DNA from: Sciscionella marina DSM 45152 | GTDB taxonomy: Bacteria; Actinomycetota; Actinomycetes; Mycobacteriales; Pseudonocardiaceae | DNA: 64,000 nt | Direction of reading: 5' to 3' | NCBI RefSeq assembly: GCF_000379465.1 | Contig: NZ_KB905381.1 | Span: 1-64,000, forward strand | Shown here: in pieces, positions 17,266 to 26,173 of the stretch | Layout: each line of letters starts with the position of its first letter | How positions within the stretch are numbered: the stretch's first letter is position 1 | Program-made: the position numbers and the translations under genes | Notes under the pieces: generated by a model | Databases searched by the model: none | Seen by the model: the letters and a program-made list of their open reading frames with translations, nothing else | Told to the model about the DNA's origin: nothing

Positions 17266-18462
17266 TCATGTCGAGACTTCCGTGGGTGTGGTGTTGGTGG
17301 TCTGGTAGGTGCGGGTCATTTCGTTGAGGCTTTCGTCCATCGCGGGGGCGGTGGGCCGGTCGGGCCGGTAGGGCTCGAGCGCGGGGACTGGTGCCTGGGA
17401 GAGGATTTCGCCGGCGGCGTGTTCGGCGAGGATCGGGGCGAGGTGGATGGCGCTGTGTGTGGCGAGGGTGTAGAGACCGGGACTGTCATGGTGTTCGCCG
17501 ATGAGGGGGAGGCCGTCGGTGGGGACGGGCCTGATGCCGATTCGTATGTCGAGGTTGGTGGTGGGCGTGTGTCGTAGTGCGGGCACGATTTCGGCGGCTC
17601 GTGCCGCGAGGTCTGTCTTGAGTGTCTCGGGTGGGGTGTTGCCGTTTGTTGCTGACCCCTGAAGGGTCGCGTCGACGGGATAGGAGTGCAGGCACAGGCC
17701 CTGTTCGGGGGTGGGGCGCAGGTTGATGTCCCAGAGGGTGAGCACGGCGTGGGTGTGCGGCTGGGGGAGCGGGCCGGTGTAGCCGATGATTCCCGGAACC
17801 TGCTCGAGTGCGAGATCGGTTCCGGCGAGTGCGGCGATGCGTGCGGCGTCGGGGCCGGCGCAGTTGACGATCGTGTCGGCTTCCCAGGTGTGGGTGCGGG
17901 TGTGCACGGTCCAGCCGTGTTCACCGCGCCGGTGGAGTGCGGTGACTTCGGTGTGGGGGTGAAGCTCGGCGTGGATGGATTCGAACACGCGCGCGATGAA
18001 CGTGGCGGGGTCATACCAGGCGGCGCCGGGGTAGACGACGGCCGTGGTGTCCGCGGCACGGGAGAGGTCGAGTCCGGCGGCGAGTTCACCGAGATCGCTG
18101 GTTTCTACGAATTCTCCCGGATAGCCCCATTCGGCTAGCCGGTCGCGCCGTTCGGTCATGACGGTCCGGTCGTGTTCGTTGACGCCGATCTCGATCGAGG
18201 GAGCGTGGTGCAGCCAGCTTGGCCGCCCATCCCCGGTCAGTTGTTCGGCTAGTTCGGTGTGCCGGTGTGCTGCTTGGAGGCTGAGATCGAAGTAGGCACG
18301 GGGTGTCTTTCGGGCGGTGATGTCCATCGCGAAGGTGGTTCGCGAGGTGCCGTGTCCGGGTTCGCCGCGGTCGAGTACGACGACCTCGGCTCCCCGGGTG
18401 GTCAGGGCGTGAGCGACGGCGGTTCCGACCATTCCGGCTCCGATAACCACTATTCGACTCAT
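17266..18462 (-). CDS. FAD-dependent oxidoreductase, DAO family
   Basis: 398 residues. N-terminal dinucleotide fold RIVVIGAGMVGTAVAHAL with VVVLDRGEPGHGTSR, then a mixed-sheet substrate domain and the C-terminal FAD-contact segment with IGIRPVPTDGLPLIGEH and GLYTLATHSAIHLAP. This is the glycine/D-amino-acid oxidase (DAO) superfamily, which oxidises secondary or D-amino acids; the exact substrate is not readable. It lies 64 bp downstream of the MmgE/PrpD gene in a three-gene minus-strand operon with an MFS importer, so it probably acts on an imported amino-acid-like compound. Confidence 0.87.
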   Translation of the reverse strand: MSRIVVIGAGMVGTAVAHALTTRGAEVVVLDRGEPGHGTSRTTFAMDITARKTPRAYFDLSLQAAHRHTELAEQLTGDGRPSWLHHAPSIEIGVNEHDRTVMTERRDRLAEWGYPGEFVETSDLGELAAGLDLSRAADTTAVVYPGAAWYDPATFIARVFESIHAELHPHTEVTALHRRGEHGWTVHTRTHTWEADTIVNCAGPDAARIAALAGTDLALEQVPGIIGYTGPLPQPHTHAVLTLWDINLRPTPEQGLCLHSYPVDATLQGSATNGNTPPETLKTDLAARAAEIVPALRHTPTTNLDIRIGIRPVPTDGLPLIGEHHDSPGLYTLATHSAIHLAPILAEHAAGEILSQAPVPALEPYRPDRPTAPAMDESLNEMTRTYQTTNTTPTEVST

Positions 18463-18526
18463 TCGGCAACCTCCATCGGGGTTTGGACAGTGTGCAAGGG
18501 GAAGGGCAACGAACAGTGTGTTGCGG

Positions 18527-19864
18527 TCAGGTTGTTGTTCCTGACGGTGTGGCCGCGCGCAGCAGGGCAGTGATGTCCGGTAGGTCCGGCCCGGTAGCGA
18601 TACAGCGCGAGAGCGCCGCCGCTCCCTGCTGGTCGAGGACGGGGTGGGTCAGGCGGTCGAATTTGGCGTGTAGCTGCTCGGCGGTGAGGGGGTTGTCCGG
18701 GTCGCCGGTGGCGGCCCGGATATCGGATTGGCTTGTGGTTCCGTCGGTGAACTCGAGCGTGGCGCGGGCCAGCGCGGTCCGGGGGAACGCGGCGTCGAGT
18801 GTCTCGTCGCGGACGAGTTTCACCGTGGAGGCGAGGGCATTGATGGTGGGATCGCGGGGATCCTCGAGATGGCGGGGCAGTGTGTCCGCGATGTCGATGT
18901 GATCGCGCACCAGCGCGATCGCGACCAGCCAGGGCAGGCTGAACTGGGCTTGTTCCAAGGTGGCCGGGGTTATCGAGGCGAGCGTGGTCGCCTCGTCGAA
19001 TGTTTCGATGGTGACCGAGGCGATGTCTTCTGGCCGGTGGCTGGTCCGGGTCTTGGCATCGAGTGCGGCGTCGATGGCCGGATGGGTCCAGCGACAGCTC
19101 GGGTGTTGTTTGAAGTAGAGGTCCTCGATCCGGTAACGCTGGCCGTACTCATGGTCGAACGACTCTGCGGTTTCCGGTTTTTCCAGCAGGCTCGGTGGCG
19201 CGGTGATCCCGTCGAGGGCCATGCGTGCTGAGGCGAACGCGGTGACCGCTCCCCACCCGATCCCGTCCTTGACCATGCTCGGTGTCTGCACCGCGCGCGT
19301 TTCTGGTGTCAGCGGCGCGTAGAACTCGGCGAGCGCGGCAGCACGCGCGACCGCCGCCGTGTCGCCTCCCAGGAGCGCTGTGGCCGCGGCGGACGCGCCG
19401 ACCGGTGCCCAGGAGCCGGTACCGTGGTAGAAGTCGTAGTAGCCGTGCAGGGCATGCCCGGCTCGGATCGCGACCTCGACTCCGGCGACATAGGCGGACA
19501 GGAATTCACGTCCCGTGCAACCGGACTCTTCGGCAGCGGCGAGTACCACGGGGAAGACCAGGGCGCTCGGGTGTCCTTTCAACGGCCGGTAGCCGTCATC
19601 GAGGTCGAACGCGTTCGCGGCGAACCCGTTGGCCAGACAGACACCCGGCGCACTGCCGGTCTCAGTCGTACCGAACAGGGTCAGCTCGCCAGTGCCGAAC
19701 AGGCAGGACGCCGCGCTGCGGGCCTGCTCGGCGGCAGGGGTCTGGCTGCCGGCGATCGTGCAGCCCGCGACGTCGAGCAGACAGTCCAGGGCCTTGTGCT
19801 GGATTCGGGCAGGGATCGCGTTCCAGCGGGAGTCGAGGATGAATTCGGCGAAGGCATGGCTCAT
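18527..19864 (-). CDS. MmgE/PrpD family protein
   Basis: 445 residues, the usual size. MmgE/PrpD fold: all-helical domain with ANGFAANAFDLDDGYRPLKGHP (active-site region with Asp and His), GREFLSAYVAGVEVAIRAG, and the small lid domain with KQHPSCRWTHPAIDAAL. The family includes 2-methylcitrate dehydratase, cis-aconitate decarboxylase and iminodisuccinate epimerase, so it handles polycarboxylates or imino acids. It overlaps the MFS stop by 4 bp (ATGA). Pairing with a DAO-type oxidase and an importer makes an amino-dicarboxylate substrate plausible. A second, diverged paralogue is at 28602. Confidence 0.88.
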   Translation of the reverse strand: MSHAFAEFILDSRWNAIPARIQHKALDCLLDVAGCTIAGSQTPAAEQARSAASCLFGTGELTLFGTTETGSAPGVCLANGFAANAFDLDDGYRPLKGHPSALVFPVVLAAAEESGCTGREFLSAYVAGVEVAIRAGHALHGYYDFYHGTGSWAPVGASAAATALLGGDTAAVARAAALAEFYAPLTPETRAVQTPSMVKDGIGWGAVTAFASARMALDGITAPPSLLEKPETAESFDHEYGQRYRIEDLYFKQHPSCRWTHPAIDAALDAKTRTSHRPEDIASVTIETFDEATTLASITPATLEQAQFSLPWLVAIALVRDHIDIADTLPRHLEDPRDPTINALASTVKLVRDETLDAAFPRTALARATLEFTDGTTSQSDIRAATGDPDNPLTAEQLHAKFDRLTHPVLDQQGAAALSRCIATGPDLPDITALLRAATPSGTTT

Positions 19865-21249
19865 GGCTGCTGCTCCTGGGATTTCTCGGTTGCGTGGATT
19901 TCATGGTCGGGCTGGGGGATGGCGGAACTGGCAGCCGCTTCGGCGAGGGTCGTTCCACGAGTCTCCGGCGCGAGGACCAGACCGGCCACGAGCCCGATCA
20001 GACAGACCACGGCGCCGCCGATGGTCGCCGCGGAAACACCGAAGTCGGCCATGGCCATGGGCAACAGAAAGGTTCCCACCGCCGCGCCGATCCTGCTGAC
20101 ACTCGTGCCGAATCCCACCGCCGAGGCACGGACCTGGGTCGGGAAGATCTCCGAGGGATACACCCATTGCAGGATGCTGCCGGCGGTGTTCACCACGGCG
20201 AACACGATGAACAGCACGACAATCCAGACCACCGGCAGGTCAGCGGCGATCGCCAACAACAACAGCGGTAGCGCACTCAAGGCGAACGTGATGTTCAACA
20301 GCGGCCGTCGTCCCATGCGGTTGATCAGCAGGATCGCGGGAATGATCCCGATCAGGTCGAATATGCTGATCACTGCCGCGAACAGCATATGATTCCGGAT
20401 TCCCATCGCTTGCAGGATCTGCGGCTCGAAGGTCGAAATCGTGTAGTTCGCCATCACCTGGCACATCCAGAACACCGCGACGAACAAGGTCCGCAACCGG
20501 TATCCCGGTGAAGTGAGTGCCCGTCGGCTTCCGGTCGTCGGTGTCCCGGTGTCCTCGTCGGGCAACACGACGTTGGTGCCGAGGTGCTGACTGACAACCC
20601 TTCGCGCTTCGGCGATCCGGCCCCTGCTCATCAGCCAACGTGGTGATTCTGGCAGGTTGCGACGGCCCAACACCGCGGCCAGGGCGGGAACCGCGCTGCT
20701 GGCGAGCATCCAGCGCCACGACGAGGAACCCGTCACGCTGATGACATACCCCAGGGCATAAGCAGCCACATAACCCAGCCACCACGCCCCGATCAGGCTC
20801 GCCAGCGCCGGACCACGCTGTTTGCGCGGCATGAACTCGGCCAGCATCGAACTTGCGATCGGATAGTCGGCACCGACCGCTACACCGAGCAGCAGCCGCA
20901 ACACGAACAACTGCCACGGCTCGGTGACGATGAACTGCAGCAGCGACAGCACCACGAACACGACGAGGTCGACCGTGTACATCATGCGACGACCCACCAG
21001 GTCGGTAATCCGACCGAACAGGTAGCCACCGACGAAGATCCCGATCAGAACACTGGCACCGAGCAGACCACTCCACACCGGCGTCACCCCGAGCGGTTGG
21101 CTCAAGATCGCCAGAGCCGGACCGATGATGCCCAGCACGTAACCGTCGCAAAACGGCCCAGCCGCCGAGTAGACCAGCAGCTTCTTATGGAACCGTGAAA
21201 ACGGCAGGTCATCGATCGCCACCAGGTCCTGCGGGTGCTCTTGCGTCAT
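19861..21249 (-). CDS. MFS transporter, metabolite:H+ symporter type
   Basis: 462 residues, 12 membrane helices. GYLFGRITDLVGRRMMY (motif A after helix 2), RLLLGVAVGADYPIASSMLAEF in helix 4, and RNLPESPRWLMSRGR before the central loop, features of sugar-porter / MHS-like importers. Start at 21249 (MTQEHPQDL) has GGGAGG upstream; a longer frame to 21297 is not needed. First gene of the minus-strand operon with the PrpD-like and DAO-like genes, divergent from a LysR regulator. Probably imports the operon's substrate. Confidence 0.9.
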   Translation of the reverse strand: MTQEHPQDLVAIDDLPFSRFHKKLLVYSAAGPFCDGYVLGIIGPALAILSQPLGVTPVWSGLLGASVLIGIFVGGYLFGRITDLVGRRMMYTVDLVVFVVLSLLQFIVTEPWQLFVLRLLLGVAVGADYPIASSMLAEFMPRKQRGPALASLIGAWWLGYVAAYALGYVISVTGSSSWRWMLASSAVPALAAVLGRRNLPESPRWLMSRGRIAEARRVVSQHLGTNVVLPDEDTGTPTTGSRRALTSPGYRLRTLFVAVFWMCQVMANYTISTFEPQILQAMGIRNHMLFAAVISIFDLIGIIPAILLINRMGRRPLLNITFALSALPLLLLAIAADLPVVWIVVLFIVFAVVNTAGSILQWVYPSEIFPTQVRASAVGFGTSVSRIGAAVGTFLLPMAMADFGVSAATIGGAVVCLIGLVAGLVLAPETRGTTLAEAAASSAIPQPDHEIHATEKSQEQQP

Positions 21250-21380
21250 CGCCGCCTCCCGTCTCATCCGGAACGTCGCTGGAAACCTCCGCCGCACGCG
21301 CCGGTGCGTTCTCCGCGACTTTCACCTCGAGCCTGCGTTCCCGACCATCGTGACCACCCATCTATTGATTGGGAAGCGCT

Positions 21381-21410
21381 TTGACAATCCGAATATTCGC
21401 TTGTTTGATA
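21381..21410 (+). promoter_or_regulatory. LysR promoter with embedded palindrome
   Basis: TTGACA at 21381-21386 is a consensus -35; TTGATA at 21405-21410 is a fair -10 with an 18-bp spacer, ending 10 bp before the ATG at 21421. The perfect palindrome CGAATATTCG (21390-21399) lies between the two hexamers and is a good candidate binding site for the LysR protein itself and for control of the divergent MFS operon. Confidence 0.55.
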
Positions 21411-21420
21411 AGGTTCGGTT

Positions 21421-22308
21421 ATGGATATCGACGTTCGTCGTCTCCACTTGTTCATGGCCGTCGCGGAAGAGCTGCACTTCAGCCGCGCCGCTAAACGCCT
21501 GCACGTCAGCCAGCCCCTACTGAGCCAGCAGATCCGTGCTCTCGAACGTGAACTCGGAACCCAGCTGTTCGCGCGCAGCAGCCGGGTCGTGGAGCTCACC
21601 GCGGCCGGCCGAGCCTTGATGGACGCCACCCCTCGAGTGCTCTATGAACTCCGGCGGGCGACCGTCGACGTTCAGCAGGCGGCAAGTGGTGTGCTCGGAC
21701 GGCTCCTGGTCGGATCGGTACGCACCGCACTGGCCGGTATCACTCCCAGCATCATGCGCGCCTTGCGCGCCGAGCATCCCGAGCTCCAGATCGATCTCGC
21801 CAACATGGAAACCGCGGCACAGCTGCAAGCTCTCACCGAAAGGCGCATCGACGTCGGCATCGTGCGCGCGACCACCACCGCCGAAGACCTGATTCTCGAA
21901 CCACTGACCGCGGACCCACTGGTCGCGGTCTTCCCGCAGGATCATCCGCTGGCCGGGATGAGCGCGATCGACCCCGCCCAGCTCGCCGCCGAACCGTTCA
22001 TCACCTGGCCACGTCACCTCAATGCCGACTTCTACGACATCCTCATCGCCTACTGTCGCGAGCACGGATTCAGCCCGCACATCGCAGCCGAAGGCGGCGA
22101 CATCGACACTCAACTCGCTTTCGTGGCCGCCGGAACCGGCATATCACTGCAACCATCCTTCTACGCAACCGCCGGCCGCAGCGACGTCGCGTTCCGCCCC
22201 CTACGCGGAACCACCCCATACATAGAATTACGCCTCGCCCGACGCGATGAAACCAACCCAGCCGTCCGACACTTCGTCGACGCCGCGCGATGCGTAGCGA
22301 GCGAATAG
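21421..22308 (+). CDS. LysR-family transcriptional regulator
   Basis: 295 residues. Classic LysR winged helix (RRLHLFMAVAEELHFSRAAK, HVSQPLLSQQIRALERELG, LFARSSRVVELTAAG) and effector domain. The close form of this N-terminus is the CbnR/BenM-like group that senses aromatic or carboxylic acids. It is divergent from the MFS-PrpD-DAO operon across a 171-bp region with a TTGACA promoter and a palindrome, so it is the likely activator of that operon. Confidence 0.93.
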   Translation: MDIDVRRLHLFMAVAEELHFSRAAKRLHVSQPLLSQQIRALERELGTQLFARSSRVVELTAAGRALMDATPRVLYELRRATVDVQQAASGVLGRLLVGSVRTALAGITPSIMRALRAEHPELQIDLANMETAAQLQALTERRIDVGIVRATTTAEDLILEPLTADPLVAVFPQDHPLAGMSAIDPAQLAAEPFITWPRHLNADFYDILIAYCREHGFSPHIAAEGGDIDTQLAFVAAGTGISLQPSFYATAGRSDVAFRPLRGTTPYIELRLARRDETNPAVRHFVDAARCVASE

Positions 22309-22674
22309 TCAGCACGTCGCCGCCATATCTCCAACGTATTCGGCCGCCACAGCGAGAAGAAGAACGCCACCTGCAGGACGGCACTTGATCAAATGCCGGT
22401 ACCTGTGAACAACGGTGCTGCCAGGATCTGCCCGAAGCTCCTGGATCGCCAGCACGATCCGTTCGAGCGGTTGTTGCTCGGTTTTCTGTCAGAGGAGGCG
22501 ATGTGCCCGCTCAGTGCGGATCATCGTGACATGGTGCGCGCGGTGCACGCGGAGATCCCCTGCATCACCGTGTCCACCGCGTGAATGCGACGAGGTGGCT
22601 CCACTGGCAGCCACGGTGGTGGAAACACCGTAGGCAAGAGGTGGAGGTGTGCGGCCGGAGCCTCCGATGTGGGA
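22309..22674. other. Intergenic, no recognisable gene
   Basis: A plus-strand frame 22393-22584 (63 codons, containing RQHDPFERLLLGFLSEE) is open and helical but has no recognisable family and no convincing ribosome site. Nothing else is visible between the LysR stop and the convergent flavoprotein stop. Confidence 0.4.
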
Positions 22675-24141
22675 TTACGCTATGGAGCCCGCGCGCCGGC
22701 CGAACACGATTCCGGCGGCCAGGCCGGATCCACCGGGGTAGTTCCCGCTGAACAGACCGCCGAGAGCTTCGCCGCAGACCAGCAATCCGTCGATGGATGA
22801 TCCGTTCTCGCGCAGCACGCGGCCGGAAAGGTCGCCTTTCAGTCCGCCGAAGGTGAACGTGATGCCGCAGGTGACGGGATAGGCGTAGAAGGGTGGTGTC
22901 TCGATCGGTGCCGCCCAGTTGGATTTCGGCGGGTCGACTTCGGCACGACGGCCGTCCTTGACGGTCGGATCGAACGGACGGTCCCGCTCGATCGAGCGAT
23001 TGAAGGCCTCGACGGTTTTCGTGAACCGGTCCACGTCGATACCCAGCCGGTCACCGAGCTCGGGAACCGAATCCGCGGTGATCTCACTGATGCCGGGCAT
23101 ATCGTATTCCTCGGTGCGCAAGCTCGGCCGGAGCTCGGCGTCGAAGATCTGATACGCCACGTTCCCGGGCTGGGCCAGGATCTCGCGCCCGTATTTCGCG
23201 TAGGTGTAGTTGCGGAAGTCGGCTCCTTCGTCCAGGAAACGGTTCCCTGCGCGGTTGACGATGATGCCAAGCGGATAACTCTGTCTCGTCAGCCGGTTTG
23301 TCAGGGCGCGATTGGACTCGTTGCAGGCGGTGAACGCATCCCATTGGACGCTGTGCGCGGTGGACCAGTCACCACCGTGGGCGGCTCCGAGCTCGAGGGC
23401 GGCCAGGAGCATCGTGCCGTCGTTGTGCGGAGTCCCGCGGAGTTTCGCGTTGGCCCAGCCCGCGCCGAGGTGGCGTTCGCGCATTCGTGGGTTTGCCTCG
23501 AAACCTCCGGAGGCGATCACGACGGTGTCCGCGTACAGCTCGTGTTCCTCGCCGTCGGCGAGGTAACCGACACCGAAGACGGCATCTCCGTCGGTCAGCA
23601 ACCGGGTGACCGTGGCGCCGTGGCGGATCTCCTCGCCATACCGGCCGGCCACGGCGAAGTGATCGGCAATGAGTCCTTCGCCACCGCCGACATTGCCGAT
23701 AGGCAATCCACCCCAGAACAGGTATGAGCCATCGGGCCGGGCATAGGACTGGCGTTCGTACATGAGCCGGTAGCGCAGGCCGAGCTCGTGCAGCCAGCGC
23801 ACGCCATCGGTGGCCTCGGTGACCAGGACATCCGCCATGGCCGGGTCCGTACGTCCTTCGGTCACCCGCGCGAGATCGGCCCGGTATTCCTCGGCGCTGT
23901 AGGGCGGGACGACGGTACGCGCATGCCGCTCGTCGGGTTCGACGATGGCGCGGAGCTCGTCGAGGCCGCGGTGTGCGATCCGGGTCGCGCCCGCCGTGAA
24001 ATAGGAGTTTCCGCCCGCGTACTGCGGTTCACCGCGCTCGAGCACGACTACTCGGCGTCCGCGTTCGGCCGCCGCGTGCGCTGCGCAGAACCCGGCATTG
24101 CCACCGCCGATGACGATGACCTCGGTACTGGTACCGGACAT
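22675..24141 (-). CDS. FAD-dependent dehydrogenase, tricarballylate dehydrogenase (TcuA)-like
   Basis: 488 residues. Flavoprotein of the fumarate-reductase/FAD_binding_2 family: VIVIGGGNAGFCAAHAAAERG at the N-terminus, GGNSYFTAGATRI, the catalytic-domain segment and the C-terminal GGLFSGNYPGGSGLAAGIVFGR that closes on FAD. Overall pattern is closest to TcuA/CobZ-type tricarballylate dehydrogenases and 3-ketosteroid-dehydrogenase-like enzymes. Start at 24141 is set by AAAGGAG; the frame runs open far upstream but that part overlaps the asparaginase gene in another frame. Third gene of the IclR minus-strand unit. It likely oxidises a carboxylic acid in the same pathway as the divergent operon. 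Confidence 0.85.
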   Translation of the reverse strand: MSGTSTEVIVIGGGNAGFCAAHAAAERGRRVVVLERGEPQYAGGNSYFTAGATRIAHRGLDELRAIVEPDERHARTVVPPYSAEEYRADLARVTEGRTDPAMADVLVTEATDGVRWLHELGLRYRLMYERQSYARPDGSYLFWGGLPIGNVGGGEGLIADHFAVAGRYGEEIRHGATVTRLLTDGDAVFGVGYLADGEEHELYADTVVIASGGFEANPRMRERHLGAGWANAKLRGTPHNDGTMLLAALELGAAHGGDWSTAHSVQWDAFTACNESNRALTNRLTRQSYPLGIIVNRAGNRFLDEGADFRNYTYAKYGREILAQPGNVAYQIFDAELRPSLRTEEYDMPGISEITADSVPELGDRLGIDVDRFTKTVEAFNRSIERDRPFDPTVKDGRRAEVDPPKSNWAAPIETPPFYAYPVTCGITFTFGGLKGDLSGRVLRENGSSIDGLLVCGEALGGLFSGNYPGGSGLAAGIVFGRRAGSIA

Positions 24142-24190
24142 GGCGATCTCCTTTGATCGGGCGGATATCGAGGCGAAGCCCCCCGCGGTG

Positions 24191-25171
24191 TCAGGGGCGC
24201 CGGTCGGGGAACAGCTCGCGCGCGGGAATCCCGGCGGAAAGCCCGAACAGGAGCCGCAGACGTGCTTTCGGCGCGGAGAGCAGGCCGGCGAAATACAGTC
24301 CCGCGCGGCGCAGGTCGGTCTCGGATCCCGCGCCGTCGTAGGTGTGCCGCAGGAGTGCGGCATCCGGGCACCGGCTGGTGACCACGACGGGTTTGCCCGA
24401 GTCCGCGAGGCGGACGAGTGCCGTACCGAGGGCGGGGGAGACGTGTCCGGCGCCGAGGGCCGCCACCACGACAGCGTCCACATCGGACGCGATCGAGTCC
24501 ACTGTGGAGCCGTCGACCCCGGTAGCCGCGTGCACGAGGCCGACCCGGGCGCTGGGTGGGCCGGAGCGAGGGAGGAGATCGGTTCCCGGTGGGGGACCGA
24601 GCAACAGCTCCAGCCGATCCTCGGCGACGAAGCCGACCGGTCCGGCGGCCGGTGAACCGAACGCCGCGACCCGGGTGCTGTGCATTTTGGTGACGAGCTT
24701 CGCGACGTGCACCTCGTCCTGGAAAACGACGACCGGCCCGTACGATGCCAGCCTCGGGTCGGCCGCGGCCACCAGGGCCGCGTGGAGGTTGGCCGGACCA
24801 TCGGGCCCGGCCAGATGTGGTGATCGCATGGCACCGGTGACCACGACAGGGGCCGTTGTCTCGACGAGCAGGCCGAGCGCGTAGACGGTTTCCTCGAGGG
24901 TGTCCGTACCATGGGTGAGCACAACGCCATCGCGGTCCGCGGACATCTCGTCGCCGACCGCGGCCGCGAGGGTCCACAGGTCGCCGGGGGTCATCCGCCG
25001 CGAGGACAGGCCGAGTGCGTCCCGCGGGAAAACCTCGATCCCTGCTGGACGGTCGCTTCGTGCCAGCGTCAATGCTTCCACGCCGCGGTGCTGTTGTTCT
25101 TCGGCCGATGGCGGAGCCACGGAGATGGTGCCGCCGGTGGCGATCAGGCCGATCGATCGTCGGGTGGTCAT
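24191..25171 (-). CDS. Type-I L-asparaginase family protein
   Basis: 326 residues. Both asparaginase threonine motifs are present: GLIATGGTISVA (first nucleophile Thr) and GVVLTHGTDTLEETVYAL (second Thr-Asp pair), followed by VVVTGAMRSPHLAGPDGP. These enzymes hydrolyse the side-chain amide of asparagine or related amides, giving aspartate and ammonia. The start at 25171 shares one base with the IclR stop (TGATG). In this locus it would feed the same aspartate pool that a dihydroorotase-carbamoylase route would produce. Confidence 0.88.
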   Translation of the reverse strand: MTTRRSIGLIATGGTISVAPPSAEEQQHRGVEALTLARSDRPAGIEVFPRDALGLSSRRMTPGDLWTLAAAVGDEMSADRDGVVLTHGTDTLEETVYALGLLVETTAPVVVTGAMRSPHLAGPDGPANLHAALVAAADPRLASYGPVVVFQDEVHVAKLVTKMHSTRVAAFGSPAAGPVGFVAEDRLELLLGPPPGTDLLPRSGPPSARVGLVHAATGVDGSTVDSIASDVDAVVVAALGAGHVSPALGTALVRLADSGKPVVVTSRCPDAALLRHTYDGAGSETDLRRAGLYFAGLLSAPKARLRLLFGLSAGIPARELFPDRRP

Positions 25172-25950
25172 CAGGACGTGGGCCCGGGGCAGCCGAGTTC
25201 GGCCGACATCCGCTCGGCGGCGCGTTGTGCCGCCTCGGTCATCCGCACCCGGACATCGGGATCCGCGACCCGCGAACCAGGGGCGGTGATGGTGACGCTG
25301 GAGAGGACTCGATCGTCGCCGTCGCGGATCGGTACCGATACCGCCCAGGCGTCCGGGTCGAGTTCGTTGTCGCACACCGCGTAGCCCTTGTCCCGGACCT
25401 CCTTGAGCAGGTGCATGACATCGTCGACGTGGTGCGGAGTTCCATCGGTGTACTCGGTCAGCTCGACCCCTTCGAGCAAGGCACGGACGATGTTCTCATC
25501 GAGATAGGCCAGGATCGCCCGGCTCGACGCCGCGGCATGCAGTGGCATTTCCTGTCCGATGCGCACGAACAGTCGCAGCGCGTGCTCCGCCTCCACGATC
25601 GAGACACAGACCGGGACATCGCCGATGAATTCGGTGAGGAAGACGGTCTCACCGGTCTCGTCGGCGGCGTCGACGAGGGCCGCGGGCGGTTTCACCAGCC
25701 GGGCGCTGTGTGATCCGGTGCCGCCGGTGAGCCCGCGCGCCGCCCGCCCGATGAAGTATCGCTTCGTGACCGGGGACCGCCGGAGGTAGTCGACCTGGCC
25801 GAGTGTGGTGAGGATGCGATGCAGGCTGCCGAGGGGGATGTCGAGTTCGTCGTGCAGCTCCTGCAGCGTCAGCCCGGAACGTGCGGCGCCGACCGCGTTG
25901 AGGACCTCCACGGTGCGGACGATGACCTCGAGGGGGCGTGCGGCACTCAT
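25171..25950 (-). CDS. IclR-family transcriptional regulator
   Basis: 259 residues. Winged helix with RTVEVLNAVGAARSGLTLQEL and IPLGSLHRILTTLGQVDYLRR, then the GAF-like IclR effector domain (LHAAASSRAILAYLDE, DNELDPDAWAVSVPI, VTITAPGSRV). First gene of a minus-strand unit with asparaginase and the TcuA-like flavoprotein, divergent from the ornithine-cyclodeaminase operon at 26174. A near-consensus IclR box lies in the intergenic region, so it should control both directions. Confidence 0.93.
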   Translation of the reverse strand: MSAARPLEVIVRTVEVLNAVGAARSGLTLQELHDELDIPLGSLHRILTTLGQVDYLRRSPVTKRYFIGRAARGLTGGTGSHSARLVKPPAALVDAADETGETVFLTEFIGDVPVCVSIVEAEHALRLFVRIGQEMPLHAAASSRAILAYLDENIVRALLEGVELTEYTDGTPHHVDDVMHLLKEVRDKGYAVCDNELDPDAWAVSVPIRDGDDRVLSSVTITAPGSRVADPDVRVRMTEAAQRAAERMSAELGCPGPTS

Positions 25951-26101
25951 CGGCTGAGTCTCCTCCCGTGATGTTTTCGCTCTGTGCGCGGCCTCGTGAC
26001 GCCATTGCCGCCTGCCGCCGGCACTTCGGCCGAGATTCTAGGCGACCTCCGGTGTGGGTTGACAACGCAGCGAGCGATCGGCCAGGCTCAGTCTATCGAA
26101 G

Positions 26102-26117
26102 TGGAAAGCAGTTTCCA
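26102..26117. promoter_or_regulatory. IclR-type operator
   Basis: TGGAAAGCAGTTTCCA is a perfect inverted repeat (TGGAAA, 4-bp spacer, TTTCCA), matching the general IclR-family box TGGAAA-N3-5-TTTCCA known from IclR and AllR. It lies 57 bp before the plus-strand operon start and 152 bp from the IclR start. A TTGACA sits 38 bp upstream (26059-26064), so binding here would block the plus-strand promoter. Confidence 0.75.
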
Positions 26118-26173
26118 ATATCGTTCTCCGGTGGGCGGCGCCGGTAAACCTGAGAGCCGTCGGAGAGGAAGTC

